Assembly: GCA_018873245.2 (NCBI GenBank)
Contig: JAEMBT020000009.1
Coordinates: 17,205,794 to 17,269,793 of the forward strand
Reading direction: 5' to 3'
DNA: 64,000 bases
From: Archegozetes longisetosus
Lineage: Eukaryota > Arthropoda > Arachnida > Sarcoptiformes > Trhypochthoniidae
Positions 11,181 through 21,630 of this stretch are shown here, one piece after another (position 1 is the first letter of the stretch; every line of letters begins with the position of its first letter). The translations under genes were made by a program, and so were the position numbers. The notes under the pieces were generated by a model. The model had not been told where the DNA came from, did not search any database, and saw only the letters and a program-made list of their open reading frames with translations.

Positions 11181-14100
11181 AGCAAAGTTTAATATCTCTA
11201 TCTCTATTTGTTTATAATTACAATTGTAATTAAAAGGTTATCAAACTTTTCCGGTGGCTTACAAGTAAAAATGACTCCGTATAAAATACGATTATAAGCC
11301 CTTTTGTTTCTTTCAGATAAGCGAAGTACTATTAGTATAATAATAATACTTAACACAAAGACATTCAATAGTTAAAATTTGCTAATCTCTATTCCCAATA
11401 CAATTGACTTTAAATGTCAAAACTTAAGCAAAAGGTACCAAATGATCGATTGTCTATGTGCTCCCTTTAAGTCGTAAGCTAGAATTAGAAACTGAAAGAT
11501 TAGAATTGTATAAACATACTTTCGCGTATAACTCGTCAAAGTTTTCATTTTAGTAGACTTCAAAATCTGATAATCTATTAGGTGAAGATAGAATATTTTA
11601 ATCAATAAATTTTAAACTTTAATAACTAATTTAATTTTATATATAGTCGACTAATCAGACGCATTTTACAGAGAAGTCTGCATTACTAACAACTCTCAGT
11701 ATAGTACTCTTTGACTTCCAAGTTTGAATTCTTGATCCAGCTTTCAATGTTCTTGCGACATAAAAAAAACTAAAATCTTTTCTTAGTTTTTTCAATCAAC
11801 AAAAAATATTTTCTTCCTTGAGGAAAAAGATTTTTAACAAAATCTTCAATAAATATTTAGTAAAAATGAAATGATTTTTTATATTCTCAAAATCTTTAGA
11901 GTTTTGTTTTAATTAATTATTCACAAGAACTATTTCCTTTATGAAAATCAGTAAAAATTAGAGCGTGGGGCTCAAATAAGTCATCAAATTAGGGGAATAT
12001 TTATCTCAATGTAATTCAGATTCCAACATCTACTTAATATTTCTTCACTCTTCCTCACGACAAATCAAATCAAATCAAATTTCATTCGCAGGATGATAAA
12101 ATAATGATCTTGATCTAAAAGAATTAATATATTTCAGTATAATCGAAAGTTTCGATCATAAGATATCTCGAAATAACTAATTTTCTACTTAAATAGTAAG
12201 CTAGAATATTAATATACTATTCTACTCGTCAACTTAAGACTTATTATTTTGGTATTCATTCAGCCTTTTCTGAAATATTTGTAACTGATTTTCATTTTTA
12301 ATAAGCAAATATTGAAATAGTACCAGCAATGTTCAGTACTTGTGGTGATTTTTTTGTTTCCAAATCAAGATTTATGATGAACCAAAAATCAGAGAAGAAT
12401 TTTTCTTGTCTCACATACAAAGATGGTCTTCTTATGACAAAGAAAGACTATTCATTAGAGTTAAATATGAAGAATTGTACAAAAGATATTGTAAGTCCAC
12501 GAGTGTTTCTTAAATATGTAAGAGAAATGAGTACAGTAATGGCAGATTAGTTTAGATCATACTCCCAAAATAAAACTTTCTTACTAATTTTGTCATTATT
12601 CCTAATGAAGCCTAGTCATTAGAGATAGAATTTATATGCATTCACTTTTCTATTGAAAAAGTAAATTATCGATTTCTACAAAAATACTTGTGCACTGATT
12701 TCAAATATGCATATAAACATACTTTTATTCATAACATTCTTTAGAATGCAAGCAATGTTAGCAAGTGTTGTTTTGAGTGTATGGTCTAAACTGATCTGTA
12801 GGTACTGAGCCTTTTTGTTCGATAGTTTGCTTGGTTCTGCTTCCTTTTATTACATAAATTCTCGATATTGTTTCATATTTCTCAATTTTTCCTGGAAATA
12901 ACGTTAGTTGGTTCTCGGTCACAAAGCAAGATGAATTTCAATTGTGAGGCCAGCTTATGTTTCCTGAATATTAGTTACATGTAAAAATCTATCGAAACTC
13001 TGTTTATAACATAATGCAGAAGTAGCATAAGAATGTATTCAAACTAAGATATTGTTATGATAGTAAATGGTGAAATGCGACTCGAAAATCAGATACATGC
13101 CTAAATTTGATATCAAACAACAGAAAGTGAAAATAATGTGTTCCTCTAATCCATGTTGAAAATTGAACAGATTTTCACTAAAAAATTTAGATAATAGCTT
13201 TTTGAGATTGAAATGAAAAACTCTAAGTATTTTATAATTAGATGATTAAATCTCGGTTCAAAGGTTCTGAATACGAAGTTCTAATCTCTTTTAAGTTTTA
13301 GGGTTTTAGGCTGAGATTTCGAGTGTTTATGACAAGATGTTTGTTTTATTTGATTTGACGTATTCACTTTCTATACTTTTGTGAATTAATGTTATTTTGT
13401 CATAATTTAATTCTCTTCTCATATCAAATATTTTATTTGACTTTTAAAAATTTTTCATAATTACTGAATGTAAAGCAAATTGCAAAAGCTTCAAAACTTT
13501 GTCCTAGAGTTGTCAGAGTAGAGGAACAACAGAAACATCAACTTAATTAACGTTATATTTATTATTAGACTTGATTAAGGCTTAGTTTATTAGTATTACT
13601 ATGTCAAGATATCTACTTAAAATAGATCATCGCAGATATTTGCATGAATAACACTTCAGGGGATTATAGTGACAGAGGTTTTAGTTTACACAATCGGAGG
13701 GTTTCCCGGCTAATCTCTTAAATTAACTACAAAGTTAATCAAGTACTAAGCAAAAATATTGGTGTTCAAGGAATAAATGTTGAATATTTCGAAACACAAA
13801 GTGTTTCAATTTTGATTGTTTCGTCATTCATGCCATGCCTTGATATACTGATTTTCTGGTATCTTCGGATTGAAATAACTTTCTTGGCCTGAACTCGAAA
13901 GTTGATTCCAGCTAGAATCAGATCTCCACGAGAGCTATCGTCACTAGTGGTTCGTCAATTACGCAACACGTAAGTAACATCAAATATAATAATAAAGATC
14001 AATAGTACCACTATTATTCAGTCGAGCATTAATAATGGTCTGACGGCCTTTGTTACCTTAATAAAACAAATTGTGAGCCATTATGGGATGTCCACTAAGA

Positions 14101-15825
14101 TCTTATTTCAAAGATTCGAAAGCAAATAAATTGCAGATAAAGAGAAACTTATTGAGAATTACTTCATTATGACGCGTTATGAATCTATATCGAAAGTATG
14201 CTCACACACTGGCACAGCACACTTACACATTATTATCATTTCTTGAGATGTGTATTAACAAACCATCTGCCGCTTATTTCTGATATTTGTCAATGACATG
14301 CACAGTAATCTGTTTGCTTTCTCTCTTTATTCCATTATTGAAGTACAGTTAAGTCCTGAAAATATTTGATGCATAAAATAGCTAGTTTATTTCGTAACTA
14401 CAACTTATTAACCTAAGTAGAAATTCAATTTTTCAGATCAACAATGGTTTGGTTTAAAAGTGAAAGATCAAAGAAAACAAAACCTCAACTTATCATTATA
14501 AGTTAATTTATATAAGTTTGACAAAATTCAAGACAAAGAGAAAGCTTTTTAGTGAATTAAACTAATCGAAAAGTCAGCAAAACTCAGTTTTCCTCACAAT
14601 TAACTAAAATAATTAGAGGAAATTAATTTTTAAAAATACAAGTTTACAAGCGGCATACGCTTCTTTAAATTTCAAAAGTTTCCTAATACCGTACCATAAA
14701 ATAAGTCGAGTCAAGGTGTTTATGATACGCACTATAACTTCTCAATAATCAATCGTATCAATAATAGGACTCTAATTGTTCACTGGTGTGAATTAAAAAT
14801 TAGTTTGAATCACATTGTTTAAAACCTTCGAAAAGTTGTGGAGTCATATGTCTTTTAGTACCAACCTGTTTGCGAGCGTGATCACAACTCGAAATCGGAT
14901 ATACGTGCACATAGGATTAAAATATGAGCAAAACATTCTTCGATTTGAAGTCTCTATGATCTACTATCTGCTTAAAGCAGACAAATTAGACGCAGGTCTT
15001 CCTTCATCAAAATACGCTAAGCCTTCTGATACAAAAAGTAAATAAATTAAAATTAAGCCAATCCAATTATAAACGAATCCAAAATTAAATGATTAGAAAT
15101 AGTTGAATAGCTATTTATTCTCAACAATAAAGATTTATTGAAATAATTTTAGGTATAAGTAATAGCTAACTAGTTTCTAAGTTTGTTTTAGTTAAGTAGT
15201 CGAACAAAATAATTTGAAAAGTAAATATTAAGAGCGAATAATATCATATTTGATGTTGATGAATAAAAATACGAAGAGGTACGTTAGAATAAAAGCTGCC
15301 TAAAAGAATAGGAGCAAGCAAGCTTTCAAGCAAATGCTCAACAATTACTTTGATTGAATGGTTCAAAGAAAAATCAACGAAAATTAAAACCTCTGGTGAT
15401 TCCTCGAGTCATAGTTAACAATTGATTCCAATCAACAGTATATACATTGAGATAATTCCATAGAGAGCCATTAGAATGTTATTCAGTGATGAGCCAATAT
15501 TTGTACTCAAACATTCATTTATGGTTAATAAAGGACTTTTGGATTTCATAGTATACAATAGAAATATCTAAAAGTAAGTATGGGTGTTATGGTTGAAAAT
15601 GAAAACTTTTCGATTTGTACATCGCTTCTTATAATTTAAAAAATGTTGTGGAACATGAAACGCATCGTACGGTCGAGACAAACAGATGAAAGCGAACTAT
15701 ATCTTAAAGCCTACATTCGCTCATATAAGGCATTGCTTTACAGCATTTCTTTGCAAACTATTAGTTTAATATACTCAGCAGTGGATGCAATGCAAAATCA
15801 TGTCTCCATTATTTTAATCAGTTTA
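11181..15825. other. AT-rich intergenic DNA, one short microsatellite
   Basis: Nothing recognisable apart from a (CAAAT)4 microsatellite at 12061-12080. The frame 14815-15045 (76 codons) has mixed composition but no motif I recognise, so it is left uncalled. Confidence 0.45.
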
Positions 15826-16001
15826 CAGTAAAAGTTCGGTATAATTTAGTTGAAGAGATCTGAAAATTTACTTCGTTATACCAAGACAGTTATATCAGCA
15901 CTTTAGAATTAAGTCTACAGATTTTATGCCAGGACTGTCAAAATTGAATCGTTTTAACGAGGTTTCGTTATATTGATGTTCGTTATGCTGAGGTTTTACT
16001 G
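15826..16001. mobile_element. Pogo/Tigger-like MITE
   Basis: It begins CAGTAAAAGTTCGGTATAA and ends GAGGTTTTACTG, with TA directly outside both ends (15824-15825 and 16002-16003). The interior carries repeated CGTTATA and GAGGTTTCGTTATA motifs, the familiar look of pogo/Tigger-derived MITEs (CAGTAAAACCTCGTTATA). At 176 bp it has no coding capacity. Family assignment rests on motif resemblance only. Confidence 0.65.
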
Positions 16002-16079
16002 TATTCCAATACAATTCACTAATATGAATGTATTAGGAAAATATCAGAAGATATATGACGCATTGGATTTAGTAACGAG

Positions 16080-16343
16080 TTGTCTAGAAATATAGTTTCT
16101 CAGATTATTGTACTAAGTCAATGTTTAGATCCGATCTTACATTCAGGCAAATTTTCATATTCCAATGAAAAAAATATTAATTCGGTAAAGAAGACATCTT
16201 TGATTCCCACAGAAAATCGTTACGTTCAAGAGTCGCTTTGCACTTATGGTTTACAAGAGTGTGCTAACTGCACTTTTCTATCATTGATGCAATGCCTACA
16301 TAAATGGGAGTCAATTTTACAAACTTTTCAAATAATACTTTAG
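16080..16343 (+). other. Unidentified 87-codon open frame
   Basis: The frame starts at a TTG, has one internal Met near residue 70 and holds four Cys in its second half (ESLCTYGLQECANCTFLSLMQC spacing, Cys about residues 57-74). I recognise no domain. It lies just before the nested transposon pile and may be chance or a worn transposon exon. Confidence 0.15.
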
Positions 16344-16969
16344 TTTTTTATTGAAATTCATTTGTTTTGGTTTTAAAAAATTTTGAAATGTGTGATTTAT
16401 CGAAATTTTTAAAAATAACAATTTGATATTAAATAAATTTTGTTCAGAATTGATGATTTAAATATATTTGGAAGTTGTATTACTGTAAAGACGTTTATCT
16501 CATTTGTATGCATTACGCTATAAGTTGTTACTGCATCAAACGCAACATATGTTTAACACTAAGAAAAGCACTTGAGTCACGAGTACAGAGGATGGATGGT
16601 GAAAATTTACTCATTTTTATTTATCGATAACGTTTTATCCATAAATCCTATAGATATCTATTATATATCAAAATGAAGCTTATAATCATGGTTTAAAGTG
16701 GTATATAATTTGTTAGTATTAAAACTCATGCCTTTGTGTTAAAATATTCGGAAAATGATGACTGCGTCAAATATTTTTCCAACGGGTTTAAGTCAAAAAT
16801 TATTGCTACAACATGAAAGATTCATTGCAATCAGGCTTTTCAGATATTATTGCCAAGTATATTTAATCTAGTTTAATTATAACTCAAGAATTTATAGAAA
16901 AGCAACGAATTGTGGACTTATGACACACAAACAAAGTGCGCATAAGGTGCGTTTTTGAAAAATGTTATA

Positions 16970-17656
16970 GGCTATACTTCGGTATATGGCCAGCAAGCTT
17001 TTGAAAGAAAAAGTATCTCAAATGATAGTACTCGAAGAGCTGATTCCAGTGATATATGTCTTTGTTATCGAAAATGAGCCATTGAAGAGATATCGGCTCA
17101 AGAAGTCAATGAATTCCCATAGACGTAATGTTAAAATTTTTAGTTTTTTTTACCATTACGTCTATGGGAATTCATTGATTTTGATGTTTAGGTTAGGTTA
17201 CGTTATGTTAGATTAGGTTAGGTTAAGTTAGATTAGGTTAGATTAGGTTAGGTTAGGGTAGGTTAGTTTATGGTAGGTTAGGTTAGGTCAGATTAGGTCA
17301 GTTTAGGAATTTTTGATGATATCTCATTACAGGAGTCTGAAAAGCGTCCTTTCGAGGCTAGGTAGTCTAGGCTGGTGTCATTTGATTTAGCTCATCATGC
17401 ATAGTTAATAGGGCAGGGTGCTATAGGGTAGGAGGCAACATCAAAATCAATGAATTCCCATAGACGTAATGGTAAAAAAAACTAAAAATTTTTAACATTA
17501 CGTCTATGAGAATTCATTGACTTCTTGAGCCGATATCTCCGCAATGTGTCATTTCCGAGAACAATGACATATATAGTTGGGATCAACTCTTCGAGTACTA
17601 TTATTTGCGAAACTTATTATTTCAAAAGCTTGCTGGCCATATACCGAAGTATCCCC
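16970..17656. mobile_element. Foldback element with 8-bp target duplication and telomere-like centre
   Basis: The arms run about 16970-17188 and 17434-17656 and are inverted copies of each other, starting GGCTATACTTCGGTATATGG and GGGGATACTTCGGTATATGG. ATGTTATA stands directly outside both ends (16962-16969 and 17657-17664), an 8-bp target duplication. Each arm contains a smaller hairpin in which AATTCCCATAGACGTAATG is followed by its complement. The centre is a TTAGG-like array followed by unique sequence. The 8-bp duplication fits hAT, Merlin or P-type transposases; the terminal bases do not match a family I can name. The 76-codon frame at 16986-17216 is inside the arm and not called. Confidence 0.85.
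17186..17312 (+). repeat. Degenerate TTAGG (AGGTT) telomere-like tandem array
   Basis: About 24 consecutive units of GGTTA with variants (GATTA, GGTCA, CGTTA, GGGTA). TTAGG is the usual arthropod telomere unit, so this is an interstitial telomere-like block, located at the centre of the foldback element. Confidence 0.8.
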
Positions 17657-18669
17657 ATGTTATATTTCGATGGGTTTTAATAATGGAGTTGGAAAACTTT
17701 TTGACACAGGCATCGCTTTTTAAAGGGATTAACACTGAGAAAAATATATTCATACAAATAAATTATATATCATTTTAAAGCTATGAAAATAGGCTTCATT
17801 CTAAAATATAGGAAATAACTGTATCTTTAAACTAAAGTCGTGGAAATTTATTTTTGCCTGTCGAAGCTTTCATTAAAGCTTTCAATGAAGCTCTCAATAA
17901 ACGATTGAAATGACACTTTCTTGCAAAACTTTTGCAGTGCAGTATTGTTTTATTTAATTAGAAAAATTTTGTTTGCAAACAAATTACTGTCAAAATTCAT
18001 TTTTCATTCATTAATAAATTATTTTCAAAATCGAATTCCGAAACCATTCTGCTCTATTACAGCTCTATATCTGTTCCCCATAGATCTTGCTAAATTTTCA
18101 ATTATCTCTATTTCATTTGAAAATAATTCCCATAAGTTTTGAATTTCAACCCACAATTCATCTGCATTTTGAAATATTCTGTTCTTTTTATTTAATTTTC
18201 TGCAAATCAATCCGAATAAGTTTTCTATCGGATTACAATCGGGTGATTTGGGGGGATGTGGTATTATTCTATCATTTCCTATTCTTGTTTGCAGATAAGC
18301 TTGAGTTTGTAATGAAGTGTGGAGACGGCTGTTGTCATGTAATATATAGAAGTCTGAGTCGAGAAAAGTTTGTTCCGCATATACCATAAGAAAATTTTCT
18401 AAATATTCAATATATTGTTCTGAATTAAAGTTTCCTACAGATCTCATTATTGGCCCCAAACCTACAAAAGAAAAAGACGCACAAACCATAACACTCGACC
18501 ACCCTGAGTTTTGAACGTGTTTAACATTCTCTTCATCATAGCGAGTACCGGGTAGCCGTCTGACCCTTATTTGGCCCTTAGGCCCAGTTTCAAAACTTAT
18601 CTCATCGATAAATATAGTTTTTCCCCAAATATTATTATCAAGTTGTAAATTTTCTTCCGCAGTTATGAC

Positions 18670-19983
18670 CAGTGATGCACACGCTCGCGCTCTGTCAGAA
18701 ATTGGCGCTCGGCGCTCGCGCTAACGCTCGGGGAAAATGAAACGCTCGGCGCTCACTTTTTCGAGGCGCTCGAGCGCAGAGCGTTTACCGAGTGTCAAGT
18801 AAGCAAAGTCTATGAATTGAAAGGTCTTTTCTACACAAAATTATTTTTTAAAGCTATAACTTTTTTGTATATAAATTTCATAAATATGATACTCACTCAT
18901 TGAAAACCATTCAAACAAATACTTTAGTTCAAAAGCTGATGTCATATATAGATACATCAGTATAACTTTGCAATTTTTAGAGCTCCTTATTCAACACTAT
19001 ATTCAAGAGATTAATACAGTTAATTATAAACATTACCGGTTATAAAGTTCAAAAATTGCAAAGTTATACTGTTTTCCCTATAAATAAATTGTTTATATTG
19101 AAGATATGCTAACACAATTAGTTTCAGACTGTGTAAACTCTTTAAAACAGAATAAGTCATAAATTTTCATGTAAAAATTTATATTTAGTAAAATCTAACT
19201 TTTTTGTATTAAAAAAATATCTATACTGTATTTCTAATATGGAGAATACGTACTAGGGCTGGGCCGGTGCCAGAAAGTAGTCACCCATTACTTTACCAAT
19301 AGTAGTCAGTAGTCATGACTATTTTCCTGACTATGATCACATTTACGAGTATCATTTATTGACGAGTAGTCATGGGTATTTTCAGGTAGCCACGGGTTTT
19401 CAAAATTACTTACAACTCATTGAATGCGAGTATTTATTTATTGAGTTTTATTCACTAGAAAATATAAAAGACAGTTTAACAATAAAATTTGTAAAATACT
19501 TGACAAGATTCATTAATGAATTAACAATTAATGAAGTAATTGACAAGATTTGTAAAGAGAATAATAATTACTAATTGTGAAATTTCTAATAATGAGTTTT
19601 ACTATCACCCGGGTTTTAATTTTCAGTTGACGTAATCTTTATAGATAAGAAAATCAGTTTCCCGTGTTCATCATTAGGATTTATATGATAATTATCATAA
19701 AAACATTTACATAAGTAGTTGTGATTACTTATGAGTAACCGCCAATGAATGAGTAATCATTAATGAGTGACTACCAGATATTTTATGAAGTTGGTAGTCA
19801 GTAGTTACCCAACTACTACCCGACTACTAGTTGGCACAGCCTTAATACGTACTAAGACTTGACGCTCGCGCTCGGCGCTCGGGGGTAAGACGCTCGAGCG
19901 TCCACTCACGCTCGGCAAAATTAGAACGCTCGACGTTCGCGCTCGCTACCGAGCGCCAAACGCTCGAGCGTTGAGCATCACTG
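18670..19983. mobile_element. hAT-type MITE with CGCTCG-rich ends, 8-bp duplication
   Basis: It starts CAGTGATGCACACGCTCG and ends with GAGCATCACTG, and GTTATGAC is repeated directly outside (18662-18669, 19984-19991). An 8-bp duplication with CAGTGATG termini is typical of hAT. The outer 120 bp on each side are packed with GCGCTCG/CGAGCG motifs (18680-18795 and 19858-19975), strikingly GC-rich against the AT-rich surroundings. The middle has no coding capacity and contains a second insertion at 19254-19844. Confidence 0.9.
19254..19844. mobile_element. Second hAT-type MITE nested in the first
   Basis: The ends are TAGGGCTGGGCCGG and TTGGCACAGCCTTA (complement TAAGGCTGTGCCAA), with ATACGTAC on both sides (19246-19253 and 19845-19852), again an 8-bp duplication. 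Subterminal stretches repeat TAGTCA/AGTAGTC and TTACCCAACTACT motifs. The 71-codon frame 19359-19574 includes a helical stretch (TRFINELTINEVIDKICKEN) but no recognised domain. At 591 bp it is non-autonomous. Confidence 0.88.
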
Positions 19984-20076
19984 GTTATGACTCTTCTTTT
20001 TCTATCACTTTCTGTCCAATTAGTTCTTTTAGCCATGATTCTTGATCGTAAGTTAGCTTCTGAAGAGTATGAAATT

Positions 20077-20176
20077 TTAAGTCAGAACCATCGATATTAA
20101 GTCAATACCATCGATATTAAGTCAATAATATAGATATTAAGTCAATACTATCGATGTTAGGTAATACTATCAATAT
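20077..20176 (+). repeat. 20-bp tandem repeat, about 5 copies
   Basis: The unit is TTAAGTCAATACCATCGATA. Copies start at 20077, 20097, 20117, 20137 and 20157 (the last diverged). It lies between the two N-terminal coding parts of the Tc1 transposase, in what is probably its intron. Confidence 0.85.
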
Positions 20177-21317
20177 TTGTGTTTAATTAGCTTTGGGGAT
20201 ATTTTCGAAAGTTTTCGGACACGCTCTTTGAATTTCAAGAATAATTAATGCTTCAATATTGATTTAAAGTTTAATTTTACCTAAAAGTCTATTATTCAGC
20301 GTTCGGTTAGCTATATCTAAAGGTGTTGCTCTTTTTATTTTCTCCATGAGTTCGTTAACGGTATTAAATCTGTTAAGTACGGCGGTTTCAATAATTCTCA
20401 TGTCCTGTTCTTCAGTCGTTTTTCTTCTTCGAGTTCTTTTTTAGGCTCAATCGTTCCATCTTGAAGCCATCGTCTTTTTATGTTTCTCACAGTTCTTACA
20501 TGACATTGTATTTCACTAGCTATATCTAATTCTTGGACACCCTGACCTAATCTATACACAATTAAGGTTCTTTGATTCTGAGTTAACATTTTTTAATGGA
20601 AGAAAGGCTTTTAATTGTTTACAAACATAAAAATAATAGTTTTGACAGATATTTGTTTATAAAAAAAAAGTTTTTGTCTAATTACTACACTGCAAAAGCT
20701 TTGTAAGAAAGTGTCATTTCAATCGTTTATTGAAAGCTTCATTGAAAGCTTTAGTGAAAGCTTCGACAGGCAAAAATAAATTTCCACGACTTTACAATAA
20801 AATATTGATACTCAAAAATGAGTAAATTTTGACCATCCATCCTCTGTAGTCAAAAGTTGAAAAGGTCTAAAAATGACGTTTATTTTCCTTACTTGTCTGT
20901 TCATTTTAAACTGTTATTCATTAATAATTATTGGAAATAGCGCAAAAATCATAATATTTGAGTCTCTACAGAGACATGATCCCAAATACTTAAATCTTGC
21001 AAAATATTGGATAATTACTTTGATTACTAACACAAGATAGTGATGAGACACCGTAATTGAAATTCTATTTCTTTAGTGAAACTTTGTTTCACATCAATAT
21101 ATGCTTGAGACTTCATTGAAAAATCGTTGATTATTTATATTGTGAGATCAAATACAGTTTTCAAATATTTGATCTCACAATGGCCTATATTTAGGAAAAT
21201 AAACAGAACACAAAGAGTTCTGAGAAGATAATCCTTAATTGTGGGTCAGTCGCGATGATGCCCCGAATAATGGGTCAAAGTGTCAAAAATAGGGCAATAG
21301 GGCAATTATTGAGTACG

Positions 21318-21559
21318 TGTTGGTCAGTTAGTGACCAACATTGATACTTATGGAAAATTCCACTAATTTTTGTAAACAACTTTCTGTCCGTACATAAGGA
21401 GTGACAAACTAGTCACTCTTCACTTCCACTTCAATCGTGAAAGTTGTCTCTTAACATTGTTCTCTACTCATAACTTCTAATCTCTGTATATAAACTGTAT
21501 TTGTCTTAAATAAAATTACTAATACCCAAAAAGTGGTTCAGTTTATTTCTTCGAATACA
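21318..21559 (+). mobile_element. Possible solo LTR
   Basis: It begins TGTTGGTCAGTTAGTGACC, with a short palindrome near the start. It has a TATA-like TGTATATAAACTG at about 21485, an AATAAA at about 21510, and could end with AATACA at 21559. TG...CA ends plus promoter and poly(A) signals in this order resemble a Copia-type LTR. No matching target duplication is visible and no retroviral-type genes follow, so the call is tentative. Confidence 0.3.
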
Positions 21560-21630
21560 AGATGACTTCTAAACGAAATTTGCTATCACAATACCTATTT
21601 ACAAGAGCAGTGATAATAAAAGAGAATACC

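Larger units (their letters stand above)
18025..20589 (-). pseudogene. Tc1/mariner transposase, split by a hAT insertion
   Basis: This would be a cut-and-paste transposase acting on the 105-bp repeats. The N-terminal helix-turn-helix lies at 20589-20398 (YRLGQGVQELDIASEI, then TVRNIKRRW). A second helical segment near 20400-20270 reads NELMEKIKRATPLDIANRTL. The frame resumes at about 20060-19992 (RSRIMAKRTNWTESDRKRR) and continues past the hAT at 18669-18025. Catalytic residues are D in TIFIDEIS (near 18630), D in LHDNSRLH, and E in CNPIENLFG, with 36 residues between the second D and E. The reading frame on either side of the hAT joins exactly once one duplication is removed (VIT then AEEN). 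A probable intron holds a 20-bp tandem repeat. It is inactive only because of the insertion, as far as I can see. Confidence 0.83.
17835..20792 (-). mobile_element. Tc1/mariner-like element (DD36E type), interrupted by hAT MITEs
   Basis: About 105-bp inverted repeats start AAGTCGTGGAAATTTATTTT at 17835 and end with the complement at 20792, both flanked by TA. Near the inner ends the repeats run to TTTTGCAGTG. Without the 1322-bp hAT insertion (element plus one duplication) the element is about 1.64 kb, a normal size for this superfamily. It carries one transposase gene on the minus strand. It was inserted into the right arm of the outer 16586-20846 element. Confidence 0.88.
16586..20846. mobile_element. 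Outer TA-flanked long-TIR element carrying nested insertions
   Basis: Its ends are CAGAGGATGGATGGT at 16586 and the complement ending at 20846, with TA outside both (16584-16585, 20847-20848), a Tc1/mariner-type duplication. The terminal match continues inward through AAAATTTACTCATTTTT. On the right the arm is interrupted by the Tc1 element inserted at 17833-20794 and then resumes. Segments near 17700-17830 are inverted copies of about 16640-16790, for example AATGAAGC and TATATAATTT, and a TCAAAxAxTTTTCCAAC motif. The element is thus a long-TIR or foldback type of about 600 bp once the foldback (16970-17656) and Tc1 insertions are removed. Confidence 0.75.

Noticed and set aside
14815..15045. 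76-codon plus-strand frame with balanced composition
   Set aside because: No domain, no splice context and no neighbour that supports it.
16986..17216. 76-codon frame with a coherent-looking protein
   Set aside because: It lies wholly in the arm and TTAGG centre of the foldback element, so it is explained as non-coding repeat.
18087..18389. Plus-strand frame of 100 codons
   Set aside because: Antisense shadow of the Tc1 transposase C-terminal region.
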